Shown: piece by piece, positions 1-9,250 of the stretch | Position numbering within the stretch: the stretch's first letter is position 1 | How the letters are laid out: each line of letters begins with the position of its first letter | From: Ignavibacteria bacterium | GTDB lineage: Bacteria > Bacteroidota > Ignavibacteria > Tepidaquicellales > OLB5 | DNA: 41,842 nucleotides | Assembly (NCBI GenBank): GCA_030835085.1 | Contig: JAUQWQ010000143.1 | Coordinates: forward strand, 1 to 41,842 | Direction: 5' to 3' | Program-made: the position numbers and the translations under genes | The notes under the pieces: model-generated | The model's input: only the letters and a program-made list of their open reading frames with translations | The model's database searches: none | What the model was told of the DNA's origin: nothing

Positions 1-1
1 C

Positions 2-427
2 TTAATTGGTGAAAGAACTGCCGAAGAAATTAAATGCCAGGTTGGTTCAGTTATGCCGCTTAAGGAAGAAGTTATCATTGAAGTAAAAGGACGTGACCTT
101 GTTTCGGGTCTGCCTAAAATGACAGAGGTAAGCTCTATTGAGATTCGCGAGGCTTTAAGCGATCCTGTCAACCAGATGATAAGGGCAGTAAAAGTAGCCC
201 TAGAAAACACGCAGCCTGAGCTTGCATCTGATATACTGGATAGAGGCATCATGCTTTCGGGTGGCGGGGCTTTAATTAAAGGACTTGATGAACGTATCAG
301 GCTTGAGACCAATCTGCCTGTACACGTAGCCGAAGACCCCTTAACGGCTGTTGTACGCGGTGCCGGCAAGGTACTCGAGGACCTCCAAAAGTACTCAAAA
401 GTGCTGATAAAGAGCAAAAAGTATTAA
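2..427 (+). CDS. mreB: Rod shape-determining protein MreB, C-terminal part
   Basis: Bacterial actin homologue that polymerises under the inner membrane and directs the elongation machinery. Only the last 141 residues are present: the frame is open from base 2 to the TAA ending at 427, and the true start lies upstream of the window. The fragment has the usual C-terminal MreB features, including a GERTAEEIK stretch at its start, a RGIMLSGGGALIKGLD segment (the nucleotide-binding lobe near the C terminus) and the PVHVAEDPLTAVVRGAGK ending found in most MreB proteins. It is followed after 133 bases by mreC, then mreD, PBP2 and rodA, the classic mre order. An internal ATG at 53 is not the start, because homology runs through it. 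Identification is very secure. Confidence 0.97.
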   Translation, partial: LIGERTAEEIKCQVGSVMPLKEEVIIEVKGRDLVSGLPKMTEVSSIEIREALSDPVNQMIRAVKVALENTQPELASDILDRGIMLSGGGALIKGLDERIRLETNLPVHVAEDPLTAVVRGAGKVLEDLQKYSKVLIKSKKY

Positions 428-440
428 CCCAAATATTGAG

Positions 441-505
441 GAGCGAAAGCGACGACATATCCCATAGATAGACCAAATTTGTTATGAGATTGCTTCGCTT
501 CGCTC
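441..505. repeat. Imperfect inverted repeat between mreB and mreC
   Basis: GAGCGAAAGCGA at 441-452 can pair with TCGCTTCGCTC at 495-505, with one bulged A, across a loop of about 42 bases. The right arm, CTTCGCTTCGCTC (493-505), recurs exactly at 4993-5005 after rodA. No T-run follows, so this is not a typical intrinsic terminator. It could be an mRNA-processing structure or a small dispersed repeat. Confidence 0.4.
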
Positions 506-560
506 GCAAATGTATAAATCATAACCAAAAGTTCATTAACACTCAACTTCACTCCATTTA

Positions 561-1394
561 ATGAAGATCCTTCTTTCATATTTAGGAAATCTCAAAGAAT
601 ACATAATATTTTCAGCTCTCATTGTTATCAGTTTACTTCTCATATTCCAGAATGATAATGTACAGATACGTTTTGTGCGCGTGATTGCTGTTAATGTAAT
701 TGGTACAATACAGGATGGATTTTCCATCATACCCAATATTTTTGAGCTGGAGCGCGAAAATAAATCCCTGCGCGAAACCAACATTGATCTATCCAAAGAG
801 CTTAGCATGCTTAAAGAAGCAAAGCTTGAAAATCTCAGGCTTAACCAGATGCTTGAGTTCAAACAGCGCACAAACTACCGTGTTGCCACAGGTAAGATTA
901 TCGGTAAGACTTTAATTCAGACAAGGAATAATATCACAATTAATATCGGTGAAAACGATTCCGTAAAAATCGGTATGCCTGTAATTACAGATAGAGGACT
1001 TGTAGGTAAGATTGTTGCAACAAGCGGTAACTACAGTATTGCACAGATATTGCTGAACAAGGACCTGAAGGTGAGTGCTAAAGATCAGCGCAGCAGAGTA
1101 GATGGTATAATTGCATGGGATGGTGAAGGCAAAATACGGATGAAGAATGTTTCCAAAAGTGCTGATGTGAAAGTCGGTGATCTGCTGATAACTTCCGAAT
1201 ACAGCAACTCATTCCCTGCAGGTATTCCCATAGGTTTTGTGACCACTGATAACACACTGGATAACCTTTTCAAAAATATTGAAGTTGAGTGTTTTGTGAA
1301 TTTTCAGACTGTTGAAGAGGTGTTCGTTCTGAAATTCCTTTCAGAAGATGAACGAAAGGACCTTGAAAAAAAATATAATGAAAAGTCTAAATGA
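561..1394 (+). CDS. mreC: Rod shape-determining protein MreC
   Basis: Bitopic inner-membrane protein of the elongasome that links MreB filaments to PBP2 and RodA from the periplasmic side. The 277-residue product fits the family: a short cytoplasmic start, one hydrophobic helix at about residues 14-30, a charged heptad-like coiled coil at about 60-105, then the two-lobed beta domain. The beta domain carries the family phrases VIGMPVITDRGLVGKI-like (residues 139-155) and VGDLLITS...FPAGIPIGFV (about 205-226). The ATG at 561 is the first plausible start and has no strong Shine-Dalgarno sequence. mreD follows after 15 bases, so the two are co-transcribed. Confidence 0.95.
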   Translation: MKILLSYLGNLKEYIIFSALIVISLLLIFQNDNVQIRFVRVIAVNVIGTIQDGFSIIPNIFELERENKSLRETNIDLSKELSMLKEAKLENLRLNQMLEFKQRTNYRVATGKIIGKTLIQTRNNITINIGENDSVKIGMPVITDRGLVGKIVATSGNYSIAQILLNKDLKVSAKDQRSRVDGIIAWDGEGKIRMKNVSKSADVKVGDLLITSEYSNSFPAGIPIGFVTTDNTLDNLFKNIEVECFVNFQTVEEVFVLKFLSEDERKDLEKKYNEKSK

Positions 1395-1409
1395 TAGTGA
1401 AGAACTGAC

Positions 1410-1904
1410 ATGATGGAATATCTGAAATATGCGGGAATTTTGCTGGGACTCATCATCATCCAGAAAACTGCTGTAAGCTTCATTGATGTTACGGAATTCA
1501 GGATCACTCCTGATCTTGTTATAATTGGATTGGTTTACGTTGGCATTAAGAAAGGGAAAATAACCGGAAGTGCTGCAGGATTTGCTGCAGGATTGATTCT
1601 GGATATATTCAGTTTCTCATTTATAGGATTAATGGCGCTTTCAAAAACCATTGCAGGATTTGCTTCAGGGTTCTTTAATAATGAGCAGAAAGAAGAACGT
1701 TATCTGAATAGTTATATTTTTATAATTATCGTTTCTATCTGTTCAATTATCAATAATACTGTTTATTATGTTTTCTATTTTCAGGGAACGAATTTAGTGT
1801 TCCTGGACATTCTAATTAGATATGTACTACCTACAACTGTTTATACGGCTTTATTCAGTGTAATACCTGTTATATTTGCCAGAAGAAGGCGTTTTGCAAG
1901 ATAG
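1410..1904 (+). CDS. mreD: Rod shape-determining protein MreD
   Basis: Small polytopic inner-membrane partner of MreC in the elongasome. The 164-residue protein is almost wholly hydrophobic, with five or six predicted membrane helices and a basic tail (RRRRFAR). It contains the helix-glycine pattern GKITGSAAGFAAGLILDIFS typical of MreD around residues 50-69. Sequence conservation in this family is low, so the call rests on size, topology and position between mreC (15 bases upstream) and the PBP2 gene (32 bases downstream). Confidence 0.9.
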   Translation: MMEYLKYAGILLGLIIIQKTAVSFIDVTEFRITPDLVIIGLVYVGIKKGKITGSAAGFAAGLILDIFSFSFIGLMALSKTIAGFASGFFNNEQKEERYLNSYIFIIIVSICSIINNTVYYVFYFQGTNLVFLDILIRYVLPTTVYTALFSVIPVIFARRRRFAR

Positions 1905-1936
1905 CTGTTGTTTTAATGTTTCTATAATATAAATTA

Positions 1937-3718
1937 ATGGATCTCAGCAAAAGAAAAAATTTCTATTACATCTTTTCATTTATTATCGTAATGATAATTG
2001 CGGGCAGGCTTGTGCAGCTGCAGCTTATCAACCCCGAAAAGTTCGATAAGGATGCTGAGCGGAATTCGGTAAAAACAATTATCACTACACCTGCCCGCGG
2101 TCTTATATTTGACCGTAACGGCAAACTGCTTGTTGATAATAAGCCTTCTTACAGTGTAACTGTTGTTAAAAAAGAATTCGACACGAACAATATAAATGTA
2201 GTCTGCAATCTGCTGGGGATTGAAGCCGATTACATGAGAAGTGAGCTAAGGAAAATTGAAGGTACCAACCGTTTTATCCCAACCAGAATCCAGCGTGATG
2301 TTGATTTCAGGATCATTTCATTCATTGAAGAGAACAGGGAGCTGCTTAAAGGAATCGATTACAGTATTGACCCCATCAGGCTTTACCCCACCGATTTCCG
2401 CGGTTCGCATACTATAGGCTATACCAAAGAAATTTCAGAAAGCATGCTGAAAAAGCAGCAGGGCGACTATTACAAACAGGGTGATCTTATCGGTACCACC
2501 GGACTTGAAGCCGGTTATGAAAATTACCTGCGCGGTGAAAAAGGGTTTGAGTTCATTCTGCAGGATAACAAAGGCAGGGAAGTGGGTCCGCTTAACGACG
2601 GCAAGAACGATGTAAAGGCTATCAGCGGGTATGACCTAATATTGAGCGTTGACGCTGAAGTACAGAAATTCGCTGAAAAACTTCTGGAAGGCAGAACAGG
2701 CGGTATTGTTGCAATAGATCCTTCAAACGGCGAGATAATTTGCATGGTTAGCAAACCAGATTATGATCTGAACAATTTCAGCGGAAAACTTAAACCTGAA
2801 ATATGGACTGCTTTGAATACGGATAAAAATAAACCGTTATTTAACCGCGCAACTCAGACAAGATATCCTCCGGGCTCAACATATAAAATGGTGTCCGCAC
2901 TTGCTTCACTGCAGGAAGGGATTCTGAAAACTAACAGCACTATTCCCTGTGAAGGAAGTTTCAGGTTTGGCGATAAAGTATTCGGCGATCATGGTGCATT
3001 TGGCTCAATTACTATTCCAACCGCTATTGAACATTCTTCAAATGTGTTCTTTTATAAACTTGTGCTGCGAATTGGTCTTGATAACTGGAATAAATACGGT
3101 CAAATGCTGGGATTTGGGCATAAGACGGGCATCGATATTCCGGAAGAGACAAAAGGTTTACTGCCTTCAACTGAGTATTACAACAAAAGATACGGACCCA
3201 AAGGCTGGACTGAGGGTTATGTAGTCAGTTTAGGCATCGGACAAGGGGAACTTGGCGTATCACCTCTTCAGATGGCTTTATATACATCTATACTTTCAAA
3301 CTCGGGTACTTTTAATCAGCCGCATCTTGTAAGATCATTAAAGAATCCGGTGACTGGTGAAATTACCCCGGTGCAGTATAAAAAACACGAAGTGGCAATT
3401 GATAAAGATTATTTTAAAGTTATACAAAAAGGTATGTACCTGGTTGTGAACGGGAACGGAACGGCAAGGTCCATCAGAACAAGTGACGTTTCTATTGCAG
3501 GCAAGACCGGTACAGCGCAGAATCCGCACGGACAGGACCATTCATGGTTCATAGCATATGCTCCGGCAGATGATCCCAAAATTGCGATCTGCGTCATGGT
3601 AGAAAACGCGGGTTTTGGTGCAACAGTTGCCGCTCCAATTGCTCAAAGGATAATTCTGAGGTATTTACTCGGACTTCAGGATGAATCAGAAGTAAAAGAT
3701 TCATTTGGTGAAAGATAG
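1937..3718 (+). CDS. mrdA: Penicillin-binding protein 2 (elongation transpeptidase)
   Basis: Class B penicillin-binding protein: the DD-transpeptidase that cross-links peptidoglycan strands made by RodA during side-wall growth. Residues 7-26 form the single N-terminal membrane anchor. The non-catalytic pedestal follows, with the TPARGLIFDRNGKLL motif at about 51-65. The transpeptidase domain has all three active-site motifs: SxxK with the nucleophile Ser314 (GSTYK), SxN at 367-369 (SSN) and KTG at 523-525. The length of 593 residues is normal for the family. The order mreC-mreD-PBP2-rodA, with rodA starting 31 bases downstream, separates it from the division paralogue FtsI. Confidence 0.96.
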   Translation: MDLSKRKNFYYIFSFIIVMIIAGRLVQLQLINPEKFDKDAERNSVKTIITTPARGLIFDRNGKLLVDNKPSYSVTVVKKEFDTNNINVVCNLLGIEADYMRSELRKIEGTNRFIPTRIQRDVDFRIISFIEENRELLKGIDYSIDPIRLYPTDFRGSHTIGYTKEISESMLKKQQGDYYKQGDLIGTTGLEAGYENYLRGEKGFEFILQDNKGREVGPLNDGKNDVKAISGYDLILSVDAEVQKFAEKLLEGRTGGIVAIDPSNGEIICMVSKPDYDLNNFSGKLKPEIWTALNTDKNKPLFNRATQTRYPPGSTYKMVSALASLQEGILKTNSTIPCEGSFRFGDKVFGDHGAFGSITIPTAIEHSSNVFFYKLVLRIGLDNWNKYGQMLGFGHKTGIDIPEETKGLLPSTEYYNKRYGPKGWTEGYVVSLGIGQGELGVSPLQMALYTSILSNSGTFNQPHLVRSLKNPVTGEITPVQYKKHEVAIDKDYFKVIQKGMYLVVNGNGTARSIRTSDVSIAGKTGTAQNPHGQDHSWFIAYAPADDPKIAICVMVENAGFGATVAAPIAQRIILRYLLGLQDESEVKDSFGER

Positions 3719-3749
3719 AGTTTAAAACAATTTTAATTTTACAGCATTA

Positions 3750-4979
3750 ATGCAGGCAAAAGTTTTTGAAAGATTTAATTTCGTCGTATTCCTCTCAGCT
3801 TTCGCGCTGATATCAATTGGGCTGGTGGCTATTTACAGCGCAACCTTCGGCAATGATCTGGTTTCAGGGAATTTTACCAAACAGCTTATTTCCGCAAGTA
3901 TTGGCATTGTACTGGTTCTGGCAATAATGTTTACACCACCAAAGTATCTTTCAATGTCTTCATATGTAATATACGGTTTGGTTATGATACTGCTTATTGC
4001 CGTCATCATTCTTGGTAAGAAGATAAAAGGACAGACAAGCTGGTTCAGTGTTGCCGGATTTGGTGTGCAGCCTTCGGAATTTGCGAAAGTAGCTACAGTT
4101 ATGGCGCTTGCATTCTTTCTTTCAAACAAAAATAAAGAAGCAGATGTAACAAAACTTCGTGATTTTATGTATGCTGTAGCAATATGCCTTGTACCGGTAG
4201 CTTTAATTATGCTGCAGCCGGATATGGGTACTACGCTTGTGTTCTTATTCCTTCTGCTGCCCGTGTTATACTGGGCAGGTATGCCTAATTATATTATGTT
4301 TTTCATTGTTGCCCCGGCTATTACAGCCGTATGCGCGTTTTTAGGGACGTGGTATTTTGTTGCTGCGGTAGTTTTCATTATTGCTATGATGATGGTGTTT
4401 AAAAAGAACATCCTTGTTTCTGCGATTGTAGTTTGTATAGCCATTGCTTCTGGATTTTCTGTGAATATGATCTACAACAAGCTTCAGCCCTACCAGCAGA
4501 AGCGCATACAGAGTATGTTTGATCCGGAATCAGATCCATTGGGCGCGGGTTATAATGTGATACAGTCTAAAATTGCCATCGGTTCAGGGGGACTTTCAGG
4601 TAAAGGTTTCCTGCAGGGCACACAGACACAGCTTAAATATATACCTGAGCAATGGACAGATTTCATCTTCTGCATGGTTGGAGAGGAGTTCGGGTTCGTT
4701 GGCTCAATTGCTGTTGTATTGCTCTTCCTGATCTTAATTTGGCAGACGATCCATATTGCGTTCATCTGCAAGAACCAATTCTTAAGTATTTGCTGTATAG
4801 GGTTTGCTACTATCTTTTCGTTCCATATACTCATTAATCTTGGAATGATAATGGGAATAATGCCGGTTATCGGGATTCCTTTGCCCTTTATGAGCTACGG
4901 CGTATCGTTTTTGCTTAGTAACCTGATAATGCTTGGAATTATTCTGAATGCATACAGGAACAGGAAAGAATATGTGTAG
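3750..4979 (+). CDS. rodA: Peptidoglycan glycosyltransferase RodA
   Basis: SEDS-family integral membrane glycosyltransferase that polymerises lipid II and works as a pair with PBP2. The 409-residue product has about ten membrane helices. Family motifs are PSEFAK (about residue 110), QPDMGTTLVF (about 155), the PEQWTDFIFCMVGEEFG loop (about 298-314) and GIPLPFMSYGVS (about 375-386). It begins 31 bases after the PBP2 gene. This position identifies it as the elongation enzyme rather than FtsW. It closes the operon, and the 117-base gap that follows contains short simple repeats but no clear terminator. Confidence 0.95.
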   Translation: MQAKVFERFNFVVFLSAFALISIGLVAIYSATFGNDLVSGNFTKQLISASIGIVLVLAIMFTPPKYLSMSSYVIYGLVMILLIAVIILGKKIKGQTSWFSVAGFGVQPSEFAKVATVMALAFFLSNKNKEADVTKLRDFMYAVAICLVPVALIMLQPDMGTTLVFLFLLLPVLYWAGMPNYIMFFIVAPAITAVCAFLGTWYFVAAVVFIIAMMMVFKKNILVSAIVVCIAIASGFSVNMIYNKLQPYQQKRIQSMFDPESDPLGAGYNVIQSKIAIGSGGLSGKGFLQGTQTQLKYIPEQWTDFIFCMVGEEFGFVGSIAVVLLFLILIWQTIHIAFICKNQFLSICCIGFATIFSFHILINLGMIMGIMPVIGIPLPFMSYGVSFLLSNLIMLGIILNAYRNRKEYV

Positions 4980-5096
4980 ATGTGAAACCTTCCTTCGCTT
5001 CGCTCAATAAGGCAGGCGTGAAACTTCAAATGCGAAGCGTCAAATATCTAAATGTGAACTGTCAATTATCAATTATAAACTATCAACTAAATCATA

Positions 5097-5915
5097 TTGC
5101 ATTTTTCCAAAAAATTTAAAGGCGCTTTAAGGGAATCAAACTCGCATTTGGTTGTGGGACTTGATTCCGATATCACAAAAATCCCGGAATTCCTGAAAAC
5201 GGAGGTGAACCCAATTGCTGCTTTCAATAACCTGGTTGTTGAAGCAACAAAAGAATTTGCCTGCGGCTATAAGCTCAACATCGCGTTTTATGAACGTGAC
5301 GCAGAGCGCGGCTTTGCCGCAATACGCTCAACACTCGCGGCAATTCCGGAACACCTCATAACAATTGCCGATGCTAAAAGGGGCGATATCGAAAATACCA
5401 CTGAGCTTTATGCTCAGGCGTTCTTTGACGAGCTGAATTTTGATTCAATAACCGTGCAGCCCTATATGGGACAGGATTCAGCAAGACCGTTCCTGCGCAG
5501 GAAAAATAAATTTGTATGGATGCTTGCGCTTACTTCTAACTACGGAGCAAATGATTTCCAGTTCCTTAAAGTTGAAAATAAGCCGCTGTGGGAAGTGGTT
5601 GTTGAAAAATCACTCGGTTGGAACGACCATAAAACAGGTTTTGTGTTTGGCGCAAGTCATACTAAAGAAATTGCAAAGATGACAAAGAACTTCCCGGAAG
5701 TCCCGTTACTTATACCCGGTATCGGCGCGCAAAAGGGTTCACTTGAAAAAACAATAAATTCTTTGAATCACACTTTATTTGTAATTAATCAGAGCCGCTC
5801 AATTATATATGCTGCACCAAAGGCTGAAACCGCCGAAGAGTTCAAAACTATTGTTGGCGAAGCAGCACTGAAGGCAAGAGACGAGATAAACGGCTTTTTG
5901 ATGATGAAGAAGTAA
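5097..5915 (+). CDS. pyrF: Orotidine 5'-phosphate decarboxylase (type 2)
   Basis: Decarboxylates OMP to UMP, the last step of de novo pyrimidine synthesis, in the cytoplasm. The 272-residue protein has the type 2 (longer, eukaryote-like) layout. The substrate-site LDSD motif lies near residue 23, and the catalytic charged tetrad is in DAKRGDIENT, with Asp92, Lys94 and Asp97. The phosphate-binding region IPGIGAQKGS and INQSRSI lies near the C terminus. The only in-frame start after an upstream stop (TAA at 5088) is TTG at 5097. ATA and ATC are the other codons available, so TTG initiation is likely. No clear ribosome-binding site is visible. Confidence 0.93.
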   Translation: MHFSKKFKGALRESNSHLVVGLDSDITKIPEFLKTEVNPIAAFNNLVVEATKEFACGYKLNIAFYERDAERGFAAIRSTLAAIPEHLITIADAKRGDIENTTELYAQAFFDELNFDSITVQPYMGQDSARPFLRRKNKFVWMLALTSNYGANDFQFLKVENKPLWEVVVEKSLGWNDHKTGFVFGASHTKEIAKMTKNFPEVPLLIPGIGAQKGSLEKTINSLNHTLFVINQSRSIIYAAPKAETAEEFKTIVGEAALKARDEINGFLMMKK

Positions 5916-5928
5916 AGTCTAGAATAGT

Positions 5929-5952
5929 AGCACAGACATTCCTGTCTGTGCT
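5929..5952. repeat. Perfect 10-bp palindromic hairpin after pyrF
   Basis: AGCACAGACA at 5929-5938 and TGTCTGTGCT at 5943-5952 are exact inverted repeats around the loop TTCC. The hairpin begins 14 bases after the pyrF stop. It lacks an adjacent T-run on either strand, so it is more like a REP-type intergenic palindrome than a standard terminator, although it could still attenuate transcription. Confidence 0.55.
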
Positions 5953-6024
5953 TCAAAGACCGACGGTTTACGTTTTTGAAACTTCTTTAGAATATTATTT
6001 AGTAAGCTTGTCCTTGTTCTGAAC

Positions 6025-7449
6025 ATGAAACCCAAACTTAACATCAACGAAGATTTTATTTGCCGCATCTGGGAAGGTGGCATTTCCTATTATACATCCC
6101 TTGTAACAGATTCCGGCGAAGATGTTGTAGTATTGGATCATGGTACCCGAAATTATGATGCGGGTCCCGATTACAAAAATGCCAAAGTGAAAATTGGCGG
6201 CAAAACGCTGACGGGTGATGTTGAAATTCACCGTGATTTTAAAAATTGGGCTGAACACTCGCATCCAAAAGACCGCAGGTATAACTCCGTTATACTGCAC
6301 GTAGTGTTGTGGGATTCCGAAGAACGTACTCCGCCAAAGCTGCGTATAAAACGCGATCTGCCAACCGTCATACTTGCAAATCATCTGACCGCTTCTATTC
6401 ATGATATCTGGCAGGATATAATTTCAAAGCCTTCGGTTAAGTTCCGCTTACCTTGTTATGATTGCAATCAATTGGCTGATGATGAACTGATAACTAAATG
6501 GCTAGGCAAACTCGCAATTGAAAGGCTGAACCTCAGGGCAGGCCGAATTAAAAGCAGACTCACAGAGCTATCCGGTTCAGGAAATGTAATTTCAAAGAAT
6601 AAAGGCATTTGGGAGCAGTCTTTATACGAATTCGTCTTTGAAGCATTAGGTTTCGCCAAAAACAAAGAGCAAATGCTGAAACTTTCTTCAAGTCTGACAC
6701 TTGAGCTTATTAAAAAACACTCCGAAGGAAGTATTACCGGTATTCAGGCACTCCTTTATGGGGCAGGCGGATTGTTGTTTGATGTTCGCGCAAAAGATCC
6801 TTACATAGATGAGATAAAATCAAAATGGAAAGATGTTGAATCAAAAATTAATATTGAAAAGATTGAGAGAAGCCATTGGAATTTCTTTGGTCAAAGACCG
6901 CAGAATTTCCCAACCTTAAGATTAGCTTACGGCTCACAGATCATTTATAATCTGCTTTTCAATGAGCAGTTCAGAAAAATCATTGGTCTGTTCAGCAGTA
7001 AGATACTTAAGCCCCGTGAGTTATTTACAGGCTTAATGGAATTGTTTGCTCCGCAGACAGATAAATACTGGCATAGTCACTATGATTTTGGAAAATCCTC
7101 TAATTCACCAAATACACTTGGCGGCAAACAGCGCATTACTGATATTGTAGTCAATGTACTTATTCCGTTTGCCAAAGTTTACGGTGAAATATTTGATGAT
7201 ACCGATATATCAGGCAATACACTTGAGCTATACAGGAAATTAAGGATAAAAGCTGATAATAACATTATCAGGGTTATGGATGCACAACTCATTAAGAATC
7301 GGAATATTAAAATCAATTCTCCCGCAAATGAACAGGCAGTTATACAGTTATATAATTTTTACTGCACCCGCGAAAAATGTGATAAATGCGAAATAGGGAA
7401 ATATGTGTTTGAAAAGAAAGGATATGATTATAAGATTATTTATTACTAA
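6025..7449 (+). CDS. DUF2851 family protein
   Basis: A 474-residue protein of the DUF2851 family, which is widespread in Bacteroidota and Chlorobi and has no established function. The N-terminal region (residues 1-110) contains the family pattern NINEDFICRIWEGG...GTRNYDAGPDYKNAKVKI, followed by DVEIHRDFKNW...HILHVVLW-like conserved acidic and histidine residues. The C terminus has a compact cysteine cluster, CTREKCDKCEIG, which could bind a metal. There is no signal peptide or membrane helix, so it is probably cytoplasmic. It stands alone on the plus strand, and its stop codon overlaps that of the Omp85 gene on the other strand. Family assignment is firm. Function is unknown. Confidence 0.88.
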   Translation: MKPKLNINEDFICRIWEGGISYYTSLVTDSGEDVVVLDHGTRNYDAGPDYKNAKVKIGGKTLTGDVEIHRDFKNWAEHSHPKDRRYNSVILHVVLWDSEERTPPKLRIKRDLPTVILANHLTASIHDIWQDIISKPSVKFRLPCYDCNQLADDELITKWLGKLAIERLNLRAGRIKSRLTELSGSGNVISKNKGIWEQSLYEFVFEALGFAKNKEQMLKLSSSLTLELIKKHSEGSITGIQALLYGAGGLLFDVRAKDPYIDEIKSKWKDVESKINIEKIERSHWNFFGQRPQNFPTLRLAYGSQIIYNLLFNEQFRKIIGLFSSKILKPRELFTGLMELFAPQTDKYWHSHYDFGKSSNSPNTLGGKQRITDIVVNVLIPFAKVYGEIFDDTDISGNTLELYRKLRIKADNNIIRVMDAQLIKNRNIKINSPANEQAVIQLYNFYCTREKCDKCEIGKYVFEKKGYDYKIIYY

Positions 7450-9224
7450 AAATCATTTATGAGACCGAAATGGATCTTACCTTCTAAAATTGAATCACCT
7501 TTACCCAATGCGTAGCTTACACCAAACATTCCCAGCGCTGTTTCTATCCTTACCCCAAGTCCGTACCCGTAAATAAAGCCTTCCTGTGAAGGAATATTGT
7601 ACAGGTCATCTTCGGGTTTCAGGTAATAGCCCGCATCGTAGAATACCGCAGCAAAGCTTCTGCGGGTGAGTGAGTAACGAATTTCAAGGTTTCCCCAAGC
7701 CGCCCGTGAGGCCAGGAACTGACCTTCCCTGTAACCGCGTATTGTACTGTTACCGCCAAGCCTGAAAAGATCAGCCGCTTCAAATCGCGGTGAGCGTATT
7801 TCAATTCCGTGCAACCCGATCAACGAACTCTGGCGCTTAAAGAAAGAGTAATAGAAATCAATATCCATAGCGCCTTTTTGAACTGTAAAATCACCCGGGA
7901 TATCCAGGTTTGGGAAAGAGCCGGTATTATATATTTTTTTCTGTCCGACTGTGTAACTTGTCCTGTACAACAGCCCTGAATATGGATTATAGATATAATC
8001 CCTGCTGTCATATTTAATCTCAACTCCTGCTCCCAATATCCTGCTATCGAAGAGAGTGAAGATATTATTTGTTGTATTAGGTATTACGCGTTCGAAATTA
8101 AATATTGCAGAAAGAGTGATCTTTTTAGAAACTAGTGCGTCAGTTTTTATGCTCAGATTACGTTTAGTGTACGATGAATCTTCAATCCTCTGCAGGAACG
8201 AGAAATTCATATTTAAAGGGTAACCCAGTATCCATGGTTCAAGGTATTCAAGTTCCAGCTCCTGTGTGGTCTTAATTTCTTTTTTAAATCTTGCCTCAAC
8301 TTTTCTGCCGGTACCGAATAAATTACGAATAGAAAGATTTACAAGTCCGGTGAAATAACCTTTATCATCATTTTGTGTGGGTGGTACATAACCTAAAATA
8401 CCGTCAAATGTATTAGTATTACCTTCTTTTACTTTTATCAGCAGTACTGTTGAATTTTTATATTTCAGTATCTTCGGTTGTTCAACCGATTCAAAATAAC
8501 CAAGATTTTCAAGCCTGCGCCGTATATCGATCAGGTTTTCTTTTGTTATAGAATTATCTTCACCAAGTGCTATTTCACGAACAATGACATTTTCTTTAGT
8601 TTCAGTATTACCTTCTACTTTAATATTATCAATTTTTATCCTGTCATTCTCATCAATTTTTATGTTTACTCTCAGCTTTTGTGCACCGCCTGTTTCATAC
8701 TGGCTGATATCAGTTACACTAACGGATGCGAAAGTATAACCTTTTTTTTCGTACATGTTAAGTATTTCTGTCATATCACCGTTAAGGGTAATTGAATTTA
8801 ATACTGTTCCGGGTTTGGTATCAATACTGTTTTTTAACTGCTCTGCTGAAAAAAGCCTGTTCCCTGTAATATTTATTTCCCCTATCAAAGCCTGCGGACC
8901 TTCATCAATTTTTACTTCAAGTGTAACTGCTGAAGAATCGAAATTGTATCCGGCATTTATCATGCTTATGCGGCAATCTGTGTAACCGTTATCCTGGTAA
9001 TTTTTAATGATATTCCTCTGGTCAAGCTCAAATTGTTGAGGTGAGTATATTGTCCCTGGTTTTGAAGCAATAAAGTTCAGAAGCTCTCTTGATGAAAAAA
9101 AACTGTTCCCTGAAAAATCTATAGACGATACTTTTGTCTGTTCACTTTGTGCTAAAAGGGAAGCTTGACCAAGACAGAACACGATAAATAAGAAACGGGA
9201 AATATTTTTATAGAATTGATACAT
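7446..9224 (-). CDS. Omp85-family outer membrane protein (BamA/TamA-like, three POTRA domains)
   Basis: Outer-membrane beta-barrel protein of the Omp85 superfamily, whose members insert other proteins into, or translocate them across, the outer membrane. A signal peptide ends near residue 25 (LLAQ). Three POTRA domains follow at about 31-107, 112-192 and 196-268, each with the FSGN/ITGN/VEGN opening and a GY turn. The barrel spans about 270-592, contains the diagnostic IRGY motif near residue 495 (RLGGNSTIRGY), and ends in a terminal Phe that would serve as the barrel signal. With 592 residues and three POTRAs it matches TamA-like proteins better than five-POTRA BamA. It is a single-gene unit, divergent from the DUF5916 gene. 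Confidence 0.9.
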   Translation of the reverse strand: MYQFYKNISRFLFIVFCLGQASLLAQSEQTKVSSIDFSGNSFFSSRELLNFIASKPGTIYSPQQFELDQRNIIKNYQDNGYTDCRISMINAGYNFDSSAVTLEVKIDEGPQALIGEINITGNRLFSAEQLKNSIDTKPGTVLNSITLNGDMTEILNMYEKKGYTFASVSVTDISQYETGGAQKLRVNIKIDENDRIKIDNIKVEGNTETKENVIVREIALGEDNSITKENLIDIRRRLENLGYFESVEQPKILKYKNSTVLLIKVKEGNTNTFDGILGYVPPTQNDDKGYFTGLVNLSIRNLFGTGRKVEARFKKEIKTTQELELEYLEPWILGYPLNMNFSFLQRIEDSSYTKRNLSIKTDALVSKKITLSAIFNFERVIPNTTNNIFTLFDSRILGAGVEIKYDSRDYIYNPYSGLLYRTSYTVGQKKIYNTGSFPNLDIPGDFTVQKGAMDIDFYYSFFKRQSSLIGLHGIEIRSPRFEAADLFRLGGNSTIRGYREGQFLASRAAWGNLEIRYSLTRRSFAAVFYDAGYYLKPEDDLYNIPSQEGFIYGYGLGVRIETALGMFGVSYALGKGDSILEGKIHFGLINDF

Positions 9225-9250
9225 TATTCAGCTAATATTTGTGTGATGGT

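Noticed and set aside
8478-8985. Open frames on the plus strand inside the Omp85 gene
   Set aside because: They lie antisense to a well-supported gene, have no homology-like motifs and no start signals.
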